DNA of 64,000 bases, from assembly GCF_017464355.1 (NCBI RefSeq), contig NZ_JAFUAG010000041.1, positions 62,001-126,000 on the forward strand, written 5' to 3'. The DNA is from Ruminococcus sp. (GTDB lineage Bacteria; Bacillota; Clostridia; Oscillospirales; Ruminococcaceae). The notes below the pieces were generated by a model that did no database searches, had not been told where the DNA came from, and worked only from the letters and a program-made list of their open reading frames with translations. Below, one piece after another: positions 25,141-32,244 of the stretch (positions within the stretch are counted from its first letter, which is position 1; every line of letters starts with the position of its first letter). Position numbers and translations under genes: made by a program.

Positions 25141-26270
25141 GAAAACTTATCGCAGCCTTTATCACGTTTGCGCTCATCATAGTCGGCATAGGCACCGCCG
25201 CTGTTCTGCGCACCCGTGAGACCCCCGACCCTACGGGGGACTACGCTGTTTCGCTGAACGAGATACAAAATCTCATCGAACAGGGAGAAACAGAAAAAGC
25301 TTCCGCCTGCGCAGAGGAACTCCGCCTTGAAATGCGAAAGGACAGAACTGCCGCCCCCGACTACACCGTGGAGATAATGTGCGGCATCTGCCTTGTATTT
25401 CTGGCAGGGGTGTCCTGCTACTGCTGGTTCGTGATGATAAGGCCTTTCCAGAAGCTTTCTGCCTTTGCCGAACGTGTTGCCCTGGGCGACCTTGATGTCC
25501 CACTTGAATATGAGCGCACCAACTGGTTCGGTAAATTCACCTGGGCATTCGACAGTATGCGCCGTGAGATACAGCGTGCCCGTGCCTGCGAAAGGGAAGC
25601 TGTCGAGAATAACAAGACGGTCATCGCCTCTCTTTCCCACGATATCAAGACCCCCGTGTCCTCCATTCGTGCCTATACCGAAGCCCTTGAAATGGGCATG
25701 GACGGCGATCCCGAAAAGCGAAACCGATACATCAGCGTTATCATGAAAAAATGCGATGAGGTCTCAAAACTCACCGAGGATCTGCTGACTCACTCCCTTT
25801 CCGACCTGGACAAACTGAAAATGTTCCCCGAGGTTTTTGAATTAGGCGAGTATCTGTCCGAAATATTGGACGACATTTCTGCGGACAGAGATGATGTCCG
25901 CTACGAAAAGCCCCTGTATTCCGTTGAAGTCCGTGCCGATAAGGGCCGAACTGCCCAGATAGCCGAGAACCTCATCAACAACGCAAGAAAATATGCCAAA
26001 ACAAAAATTGACATCTCTGTCACCCGTGATGAATACATGGCGAACATAATTTTCCGTGACCACGGCGAGGGCATACCCGATAAAGACCTGCCTTTCGTTT
26101 TCGGAAAATTCTACCGCGGCAGCAACACCTCGGGCGAAAGCGGCGCAGGGCTTGGGCTGTTTATCGTCAGGTACATAGCCGAGCAGTTGGGCGGTGAGGT
26201 AAAAGCCAAAAATTGCGATAAGGGTCTTGAAGTTACCGTGAGCCTGCCAATTGCGAGTAAGATTAATTAA
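25137..26270 (+). CDS. Sensor histidine kinase
   Basis: A 377-residue membrane kinase: TM helices at about 5-24 and 80-100 enclose a short outer loop of about 55 residues; a HAMP domain follows; then HisKA with SHDIKTP (phospho-acceptor His168) and an ATPase domain with N box (ENLINNARKYA), G1 (FRDHGEGI) and G2 (GAGLGL). The small sensor loop resembles kinases that sense through a partner ABC transporter, but a BceS-type intramembrane assignment is not certain. Cognate regulator is the overlapping gene at 24451. Confidence 0.9.
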   Translation: MRKLIAAFITFALIIVGIGTAAVLRTRETPDPTGDYAVSLNEIQNLIEQGETEKASACAEELRLEMRKDRTAAPDYTVEIMCGICLVFLAGVSCYCWFVMIRPFQKLSAFAERVALGDLDVPLEYERTNWFGKFTWAFDSMRREIQRARACEREAVENNKTVIASLSHDIKTPVSSIRAYTEALEMGMDGDPEKRNRYISVIMKKCDEVSKLTEDLLTHSLSDLDKLKMFPEVFELGEYLSEILDDISADRDDVRYEKPLYSVEVRADKGRTAQIAENLINNARKYAKTKIDISVTRDEYMANIIFRDHGEGIPDKDLPFVFGKFYRGSNTSGESGAGLGLFIVRYIAEQLGGEVKAKNCDKGLEVTVSLPIASKIN

Positions 26271-26302
26271 GTACGTAATTAACCTTGATTTATAGAAAAA
26301 TA

Positions 26303-26329
26303 GCCGCCTGAAATACTTCGGGCGGCTTT
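26303..26329. terminator. Terminator after the sensor kinase
   Basis: Stem GCCGCC-GAA/TTC-GGCGGC with a short loop and TTTCG on the plus strand; the minus strand has a T-run a few bases away, so it may also end the Spo0A_C-like gene. Confidence 0.7.
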
Positions 26330-26336
26330 CGTATTT

Positions 26337-26747
26337 TTACATCATCTCAAGTAAGACATCACAGCGCAGTTTGTCGGCCAGTGTGTAGACCAGCTCGCTG
26401 TTGGTAGGCCGCCAGTTCTCATCAAGCCCCTGCTTTCCGAAATATTTCTGCTTGCTTCCCGTGTCTATCATCTTCCATGCCTGTATGATGGATTTGTATA
26501 TCCCATGTTCCACTGAGTAGGGCGAAGTCCCCGATATCTTTGCAATAGCGGGATATATCGTCTTTGAGATAGTCCTCATCATAGTACCTGAGGCAAAGGC
26601 CATCTTTACAGCTTCACGGGTATAATTGTACCCGCTGTACCTGGGTGAGAAACCCAGCGCATTGAGCATTTTTGTTACTTCATAGTGAAGCTCGCCTGCA
26701 TCGTAAGTGATAGTTTCTTCCATGAATTCCATTTTTCTTTCTCTCAT
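26337..26747 (-). CDS. Detached Spo0A C-terminal (DNA-binding) domain protein
   Basis: A 136-residue protein that aligns by eye with the sigma-factor-contacting and DNA-binding domain of Spo0A: ALGFSPRYSGYNYTREAVKMAF, IYPAIAKISGTSPYSVEHGIYKSIIQAWK. The receiver domain is absent, so it cannot be phosphorylated in the usual way. GGAGAGG precedes the ATG at 26747. Stand-alone Spo0A_C proteins are known in Ruminococcaceae and some mobile elements. It lies on the minus strand between two halves of a plus-strand regulatory/transport locus. Confidence 0.8.
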   Translation of the reverse strand: MRERKMEFMEETITYDAGELHYEVTKMLNALGFSPRYSGYNYTREAVKMAFASGTMMRTISKTIYPAIAKISGTSPYSVEHGIYKSIIQAWKMIDTGSKQKYFGKQGLDENWRPTNSELVYTLADKLRCDVLLEMM

Positions 26748-26886
26748 TTTTCATTACCTCTCCGGGAAAAATTTTAGGCCGCATTTAACGACCGCATTCT
26801 ATTATACCACTAATGAAAAATAAATCAAGAGGCAAAATTAACTTATCACCAATATTTACATTAAGTTGAGTATCGGTTCATAAACG

Positions 26887-26973
26887 TCAAAAACAGGCAC
26901 ATTTATGAACATTGTGTGGAATAATCGCGTAATTTCTTTGCGCTTGTCCTTCAAACACCAAAATAGCGCACAT
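26887..26973 (-). CDS. Possible 28-residue peptide
   Basis: ATG at 26973 follows AAAGGAGATGA (26979-26989) and opens a 28-codon frame starting MCAILVFEGQ and ending HKCACF. The ribosome site is strong and is preceded by a terminator and the ATACCC motif shared with the neighbouring module. No homologue is recognised and the frame is too short to be sure of. Confidence 0.3.
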   Translation of the reverse strand: MCAILVFEGQAQRNYAIIPHNVHKCACF

Positions 26974-26995
26974 ATCGGTCATCTCCTTTGGGTAT

Positions 26996-27018
26996 AAAAA
27001 AAGCACCTCAACGGTGCT
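26996..27018 (-). terminator. Terminator of the first short module
   Basis: 6-bp stem AGCACC/GGTGCT with 5 nt loop and seven T on the minus strand. Confidence 0.7.
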
Positions 27019-27115
27019 AGTCGTCTATGAGACCGCTGTACTGCCTGTCGAGCAGGTCAAGTATAGCGGATATTTCAGCCCATATCGTGCATGATATCAG
27101 CTCCTTTCGGGTATG

Positions 27116-27144
27116 AAAAAACCGCCTAACTGAGTTAAGCGGTT
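27116..27144 (-). terminator. Terminator after the candidate immunity gene
   Basis: Stem AACCGC-TAACT/AGTTA-GCGGTT followed by a T-run on the minus strand; it overlaps the stop codon of the gene at 27143-27436. Confidence 0.75.
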
Positions 27145-27436
27145 AAATAATACTAAAATCCTTTGTTTTTATAAGTTCTTTTATTGCGCTGTTATTACCG
27201 GAATATTTTTCTGCTCCGATAAGATGTAATGCGGCGATTGCCATATCTGAAATGTTTTGCCACATTGATTTTTCATTACTTTTGGTAAGCAGTTTCAGTG
27301 CAGAAATGATTTTAGGCGATGAATAGCCGCTAATGCAACACGCTCGAATAGCATAAGCCTGCGCAACCGTATCTTTTGATAAAAGATCATTTTCAATCAT
27401 TGCTATCGTTTTTGAATATTTCTGCATACATCTCAT
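27143..27436 (-). CDS. Small helical protein, candidate immunity protein
   Basis: A 97-residue, AT-rich gene whose product is all-helical in appearance with HEAT-like pairs (KIISALKLLTKS, NISDMAIAALHLIGAEKY). Its start lies inside the last 44 nt of the upstream MuF-type toxin gene, the tight toxin-then-immunity arrangement seen in polymorphic toxin loci. A second ATG at 27427 is possible. No family is recognised; the immunity role is inferred from position, size and base composition only. Confidence 0.55.
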   Translation of the reverse strand: MRCMQKYSKTIAMIENDLLSKDTVAQAYAIRACCISGYSSPKIISALKLLTKSNEKSMWQNISDMAIAALHLIGAEKYSGNNSAIKELIKTKDFSII

Positions 27437-28361
27437 CTCTTTTCTTTATATCAGATATTTCTTTATCTCTTAGAGAAATCAGTTTATCTGCTATATCATT
27501 TCTTCCCAATGAATTTGCTAAGTCGATTTCCTTTTGATATGCTCGCATTTCACGTCTTATATGTTCATCGGCATCCCATGCGGCGTAACAGGAATTCCAA
27601 CCCGCTTCTTTGTCATCAAAAGCGTGCTGACATTCATGAAGCCAAGCACTGTAGCTTGCTGTCTTTGTTGCACTGATTGTTCCCGGCTCACCAAGCCTTA
27701 CTCCTTGATAAGCAAGTGTACCGCCGTCTTCGTGGTAAACGATGTTTACACCAATTTCAGCCATTTGGTGTTTTAAATCTTCCAATTCTTTAGGGTTTGA
27801 TTCTTCAGCGCTTCCAAACACATCAAACATCGGGTCATCGCCCGCTTTATAGAACTTACCTGTTGACAACATTATACCACGTTTCTCATCATAAGTCAAC
27901 CTTTTCGGCGCATTATCCGCCTGCAATTTCTGCGCTTCATCATGCGAAAAACGCTTCGGCGGTGTATACTCAACTTTGGGTGGTTCTTCAACCCACCTGC
28001 GCCCACGCCTGCCGTTCGCTCCCAACTGACCACGCAAAACCTTGCCGTCATAGATTATCATGCAGCCGCAGTGGTCATGCCTGCTCCAAAAGCCCTCCGG
28101 CTGTTCACGCATGAGATATTTTCCTGCAATATTCGTACACCACTGACAGCAAGCGCCGTCATTTATTCGCTCAACGTAGCATTCAAGCCCTGCTCCCGAA
28201 CGGAACTTCGCATTGGCTTCGATAAAGTCATCATGCAGAGATACCACAACGTTCGACACCGACCTTGCCCTGCGCCTTATGGTATCATCTGACACGGTGG
28301 GGTCGCTCAGGCTGTGGGCTATCTGCATGACACGCTCGGCGGGGAAGGACGTCCGTATCAT
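27393..28361 (-). CDS. Truncated phage MuF-type head protein fused to a metallopeptidase-like C-terminal toxin domain
   Basis: From ATG 28361 the protein has about 322 residues. The first 110 match the C-terminal part of phage minor head (MuF/SPP1 gp7-like) proteins: SLSDPTVSDDTIRRRARS, a CCQWC pair and RHDHCGCM. A basic, proline-rich linker follows, and the last half carries HECQH (residues 242-246) inside SAWLHECQHAFDDKEAGW, a zinc-metallopeptidase-like motif. The frame is open upstream to 28529 and similarity may extend to about 28395, so the original phage gene has lost its N-terminal half. No other phage genes adjoin. The domain order equals that of MuF polymorphic toxins; toxicity is not shown. 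Confidence 0.65.
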   Translation of the reverse strand: MIRTSFPAERVMQIAHSLSDPTVSDDTIRRRARSVSNVVVSLHDDFIEANAKFRSGAGLECYVERINDGACCQWCTNIAGKYLMREQPEGFWSRHDHCGCMIIYDGKVLRGQLGANGRRGRRWVEEPPKVEYTPPKRFSHDEAQKLQADNAPKRLTYDEKRGIMLSTGKFYKAGDDPMFDVFGSAEESNPKELEDLKHQMAEIGVNIVYHEDGGTLAYQGVRLGEPGTISATKTASYSAWLHECQHAFDDKEAGWNSCYAAWDADEHIRREMRAYQKEIDLANSLGRNDIADKLISLRDKEISDIKKRDEMYAEIFKNDSND

Positions 28362-28371
28362 CTCCCCTCTA

Positions 28372-28400
28372 TTGACAGCCCCGCCGTATTTCGCTATACT
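28372..28400 (+). promoter_or_regulatory. Promoter for the MacB-like ABC transporter operon
   Basis: TTGACA (28372-28377), 17 nt, TATACT (28395-28400). It lies within sequence that, on the other strand, still reads as phage head-protein remnant, and leaves a 5' leader of about 125 nt. Confidence 0.65.
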
Positions 28401-28531
28401 TATTAGAGAGACCCTGCTATCAGGAACACACAACTCAGAAGTTCCCGAAAACACAGGCTTGCTTGTTCTTAAGGATTTCTTAATACCACAAGTGCTAGAA
28501 TATGTACAGTAAACCAAAGGAGGCCGCAAAA

Positions 28532-29293
28532 ATGAAAACAGCTATACTTTCAGCAAAGGGGCTTTGCAAGAGCTTTGCGCATAACGGCGGGCAGATACAT
28601 ATTCTGACAGGGCTTGATGTGGATATTTACGAGAATGACTTTACGGTGATAATGGGTGCTTCGGGTTCGGGCAAGTCTACCACCCTTTATGCCCTCAGCG
28701 GAATGGACAGGGCTACGGGCGGACAGGTCATGTACAACGGGGAAGACCTGGTGAAAATGAGCGAGAAGAAGCTTGCTGCCCTCAGGCACAGTGATTTCGG
28801 GTTCATATTCCAGCAGATGCACCTTGTGAGCAACCTGACAATGTTTGAGAATATAACAGTTCCCGGGTATCTCAATAAGGAACGTTCCAGCGCAGATACG
28901 GACAAGCGTGCCCTGGAGCTTATGGAGAAAATGGGCATCACCCACTTGAAGACCCACCTGCCCTCTCAATGCTCGGGCGGTGAACAGCAGCGCTGCGCCA
29001 TAGCAAGGGCTGTTATCCATGAGCCTAAGCTGCTTTTTGCAGATGAGCCCACAGGGGCACTCAACAAGAAGAATACCACCGAGGTACTTGACCTGCTGAC
29101 AGACCTTAACCGCAGCGGCCAGAGCATACTTATGGTCACGCATGACGCCCGCGCAGCTTGCAGGGCTTCAAGGCTCTTGTATATCGAGGACGGCAAGGTC
29201 ATCGGTGAACTGGAGCTCCCCCCTTACGACAAGCAGGAGGAGAAGAGCCGCGAAACTCAGGTAAATGCATGGCTTGCTTCCATGGAATGGTGA
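28532..29293 (+). CDS. ABC transporter ATPase, MacB/LolD type
   Basis: A 253-residue ATPase: Walker A GASGSGKST, Q-loop IFQQMHL, signature CSGGEQQR, Walker B LLFADEPTGAL and the switch His (VTHD). The DEPTGALN stretch is typical of MacB/LolD/BceA-type ATPases partnering FtsX permeases. ATG 28532 is preferred over the frame opening at 28502 because AAAGGAGG sits at 28515-28522. It overlaps no gene but is followed 8 nt later by its permease. Likely role: mechanotransmission export or antimicrobial-peptide resistance. Confidence 0.9.
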   Translation: MKTAILSAKGLCKSFAHNGGQIHILTGLDVDIYENDFTVIMGASGSGKSTTLYALSGMDRATGGQVMYNGEDLVKMSEKKLAALRHSDFGFIFQQMHLVSNLTMFENITVPGYLNKERSSADTDKRALELMEKMGITHLKTHLPSQCSGGEQQRCAIARAVIHEPKLLFADEPTGALNKKNTTEVLDLLTDLNRSGQSILMVTHDARAACRASRLLYIEDGKVIGELELPPYDKQEEKSRETQVNAWLASMEW

Positions 29294-29301
29294 GGTGCGG
29301 C

Positions 29302-31653
29302 ATGAGAAGTATACTTAAACTCATGTGGGCAAATATCCGCAGGGGCAAGGGCAGCTTCAAGGGTATGATAATACTCATGCTGCTGCTGACTTTCTCTTTC
29401 TCGGGAACTGTCAGCAATAACGACCGCCTGGTGGAAGCCCGTGATGAAAAATTCAACTCGGCCGATGTGGCAGACCTCATCGTGAATATCTACGGAGACA
29501 GGCTCACCGATGATATGCTTGAAAGCGTTGAAGAAGACCCCATGGTAAGCGAGGTCAAGGTGCGGGAGGCAGTGTTCTTTTCAGCAGCAGTGCAGCTTGA
29601 CGGCAAGGAGAACAATATGCCGCTCTCCCTGGTGGCAGATGACGGCGATACCCGCGTGTTTATTGATGACGGTAAAAGCTTCAAAGAAAATGTCAGCATA
29701 GAAGACGGCGAGATATATCTTCCCTATAAACTGCACATAGCCAAGGGCTTTACCGTTGGCACCGAGCTTGCCCTGCGTACCCGCAGCGGCTTTGATGAGA
29801 AGTTCATCATCAAGGGCTTTTACGAGGACATCTATACAGGTGCCACCACTATGGGCTGGAATTACTGCGTGGTGTCGCCAAATGACTTCAACAGGATACT
29901 TACTGAAAAGACAGACCCCCTCGAAAGCGGCAGCAGCTGTGCTATCGAGATAGACTGGCTGCACATAAAAGCCGCTGACGGTGTCACCGCCGAAGAACTC
30001 AGGAAGGAGTTTGGCAGTGAAACTACCCTGATAAGCTCGTCAAACAACGTGATGTCAAGAGAGTACCTGATAGATTGCATCGAGATGTATTCCCGTGTGG
30101 GCACCCGTACAGTTGGTATATTTGTGGTGCTGCTTCTGGTGGTCATACTTATCTCCATGTACAACAGCCTGTCCGCCAGTATCGAGCTTGACTACACCGA
30201 GCTGGGCATACTAAAAGCCGAGGGTTTTACAACTCGTCAGATAAGTCTTGTGTATATACTCCAGTACATTATCGCCCTGATACTTGGCGGTGCTGCAGGC
30301 ATACTCATCTCCATACCCGCCTGCGATCTAATGATAGGCGCCTGGAAAAACATAACGGGCATACTTACCGATACCTCAGTTTCCTTTGCAAAATGCGGTA
30401 TCCTCTGTGTGATGATAATAGCTGTATGCACCCTTTTCATACTCATGGCAACTTCCAGGATACGCACCATTTCACCCGTCCGTGCCATTTCGGGAAGTGT
30501 CAGCGATGTCCATTTTGACAGCAGGCTGAAAGTCCCCGTGCGCCGCCGTCCCCTCAGCTTTTTCATTGCATTGAGACAGCTCTGTTCTTCCAAAAAAAGC
30601 TATATCGGTACCATGCTTATCGTGGCCATGCTGGTGTTCTTCCTGGTGAGCATAATGATACTCACCCACGGCCTTGATACTGATGAACTTTTCTACTCCA
30701 TCGGCGGAGAGATAGAGCTTACCGATATCGGCGGCCTTGATATAGATACTGCCGAACAGATAGATAAAGATATCAAGGAGATAGACGGTGATGCATCGGT
30801 GGAATTTTGTTCTAATCACAATCTGCTGGTGGATAACGAGATGATCCGCGTCAACGCATTCCGTTCAAATGAACCTGTCTTCAAGCCCGCCGAGGGCCGC
30901 GCACCCATATATGACAACGAGATATTCATAACAAAAAATGTCAGCGAAATGCTTGGCAAGGAGATAGGCGACACCGTTACCGTAAAATACCTTGACAACG
31001 AAGAGGATTACGTTGTAACAGGTTATTTCGATACTATCTTTGATTTCGGCATCAGCACCTATCTGACCGTAGAGGGTCTGGAAAAACTGGGCTATACTGA
31101 TATAAGCGAAGCTTACATAAGGCTCGGCAACACTTCAAAGCAGACAGAGCTTATCAGCATTCTCAATGACAAATACGCCGATAAGCTGGAGGCCTCAGTG
31201 TTTACTGAAGATGCCTATGGTGAAGCCTATAGAGAGGTCGTTGATACCCTGATGTTATCCCTCACATTGGGAATGTATGCAGTACTCATGATATTTGCAG
31301 CGGTAGTCGTGAACATGGTCTGTAAAAGAGCATTTATCCGTGAGCGCAGGGACATCGGCATATACAAGGCCATGGGCTTTACCGCAGATGACCTTCGGCT
31401 GCAGTTTGCAGTCCGTTTTGCACTGGTAGCTGTGGCAGGCGCAGCATTGGGCTGTGTGATAAGTATGCTGTTTTCCAGGCGTATGCTGACCTTTATCCTG
31501 CGTATAGTAGGCCTTACGGATTTTACCACCGACTATGCCCTCATTACCTACATTGGCCCCGCAGCCGCCATAAGCCTTTGCTTCTTCGTTACAGCTTACT
31601 TCTCATCACGCAAGGTGAAAAGTGTTGAAGTAAGAGAACTTATAACCGAATAA
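29302..31653 (+). CDS. FtsX-type ABC transporter permease
   Basis: About 783 residues from ATG 29302 (GAGGTG just upstream). An N-terminal helix is followed by an outer domain of about 200 residues, then three helices of a first FtsX domain (ILKAEGFTTRQISLVYILQY), a fourth helix and second outer domain, and a final FtsX domain (GIYKAMGFTADDLRLQF) with three helices. This two-FtsX-domain layout is that of large MacB-like permeases in Firmicutes. Together with the ATPase it moves substrates such as peptides or signals outward from the membrane. The two-component system at 24451-26270 is a likely regulator. Confidence 0.88.
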   Translation: MRSILKLMWANIRRGKGSFKGMIILMLLLTFSFSGTVSNNDRLVEARDEKFNSADVADLIVNIYGDRLTDDMLESVEEDPMVSEVKVREAVFFSAAVQLDGKENNMPLSLVADDGDTRVFIDDGKSFKENVSIEDGEIYLPYKLHIAKGFTVGTELALRTRSGFDEKFIIKGFYEDIYTGATTMGWNYCVVSPNDFNRILTEKTDPLESGSSCAIEIDWLHIKAADGVTAEELRKEFGSETTLISSSNNVMSREYLIDCIEMYSRVGTRTVGIFVVLLLVVILISMYNSLSASIELDYTELGILKAEGFTTRQISLVYILQYIIALILGGAAGILISIPACDLMIGAWKNITGILTDTSVSFAKCGILCVMIIAVCTLFILMATSRIRTISPVRAISGSVSDVHFDSRLKVPVRRRPLSFFIALRQLCSSKKSYIGTMLIVAMLVFFLVSIMILTHGLDTDELFYSIGGEIELTDIGGLDIDTAEQIDKDIKEIDGDASVEFCSNHNLLVDNEMIRVNAFRSNEPVFKPAEGRAPIYDNEIFITKNVSEMLGKEIGDTVTVKYLDNEEDYVVTGYFDTIFDFGISTYLTVEGLEKLGYTDISEAYIRLGNTSKQTELISILNDKYADKLEASVFTEDAYGEAYREVVDTLMLSLTLGMYAVLMIFAAVVVNMVCKRAFIRERRDIGIYKAMGFTADDLRLQFAVRFALVAVAGAALGCVISMLFSRRMLTFILRIVGLTDFTTDYALITYIGPAAAISLCFFVTAYFSSRKVKSVEVRELITE

Positions 31654-31664
31654 AGGAGGATAAC

Positions 31665-32189
31665 ATGGCCGATAAAAAAGCACTGATAATCATAGACCTT
31701 CAGAACGATTATCTCTGGGACAAGCGCAAGCCGAAGTTTTCATATGATACGGAAAAACTCATATCCTCGGTAAACAAGCTTATACACAAGGTAAAGGATG
31801 AGGGCGGAGATATCATCTACATAGCCCAGATGTTCCCGAATATAATAACAAACAAATGGTTCATAGGCTTCTCTATAAAGGGCACGGAGGGGGCGCAGTT
31901 CTATGAAAAGCTTGAAATAGTTTCAGGCCTGTATTTCGAGAAGAACCTCCCCGACACCTATACCGCCAAGGCCTTCCGACAGCACATGGAAAAAAGCGGC
32001 TACAGCGAGGTCATTCTCTGCGGCCTTGACGAATGCGGCTGCGTAGGTGCCACTGCTAAAGGTGCTGTGAAAACAGGGGTAAAAGTCACCATGGCCGAAA
32101 ACTGCATTGGCTGCCGCTTCGACAGCGCCAAGCGTTCAAAAATGCAGGCAGAACTGAAAGCGCTGGGTGTCAGCTACTCAAAATTCTGA
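31665..32189 (+). CDS. Isochorismatase-like cysteine hydrolase
   Basis: A 174-residue alpha/beta hydrolase of the isochorismatase/nicotinamidase family. The Asp-Lys-Cys triad is visible: Asp11 (IIIDLQNDY), Lys93 (YFEKNLPDTY) and Cys126 (CGLDECGCV). Family members hydrolyse isochorismate, nicotinamide or N-carbamoyl compounds; I cannot choose. It is the third gene of the ABC transporter operon, 11 nt downstream with AAAGGAGG, although its link to transport is unclear. Confidence 0.85.
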   Translation: MADKKALIIIDLQNDYLWDKRKPKFSYDTEKLISSVNKLIHKVKDEGGDIIYIAQMFPNIITNKWFIGFSIKGTEGAQFYEKLEIVSGLYFEKNLPDTYTAKAFRQHMEKSGYSEVILCGLDECGCVGATAKGAVKTGVKVTMAENCIGCRFDSAKRSKMQAELKALGVSYSKF

Positions 32190-32196
32190 TAATGAT

Positions 32197-32235
32197 AAAA
32201 GGTATCATCTGCTAAAAACAGGTGATACCTTTTTT
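32197..32235 (+). terminator. Terminator after the ABC transporter/hydrolase operon
   Basis: Stem AGGTATCA/TGATACCT with TCTG/CAG extension and TTTTTTT. Confidence 0.85.
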
Positions 32236-32244
32236 GCTGTAAGC

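Larger units (their letters stand above)
26748..27115. other. Non-genic stretch with two short phage-like expression modules
   Basis: Largely non-coding and AT-rich. On the minus strand two copies of the pattern T-run, ATACCC, (G/A)AAAGGAG are seen (27101-27118 and 26983-27000), each following a terminator hairpin and leading into a very short frame. The first frame is ATG-CAC-GAT-ATG-GGC then stop (27092), but the neighbouring frame stays open for about 22 codons up to TAG at 27019-27017, right before the terminator, as if a single-base shift has broken a tiny gene. Confidence 0.45.

Noticed and set aside
28362-28529. Upstream extension of the MuF-toxin frame to 28529
   Set aside because: It overlaps the leader of the ABC operon and its first 40 residues do not look like phage protein; only the part near 28361-28395 shows resemblance.
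26270-28532. Attachment-site direct repeats bounding the minus-strand insert
   Set aside because: I looked at both edges and found no convincing shared sequence longer than chance.
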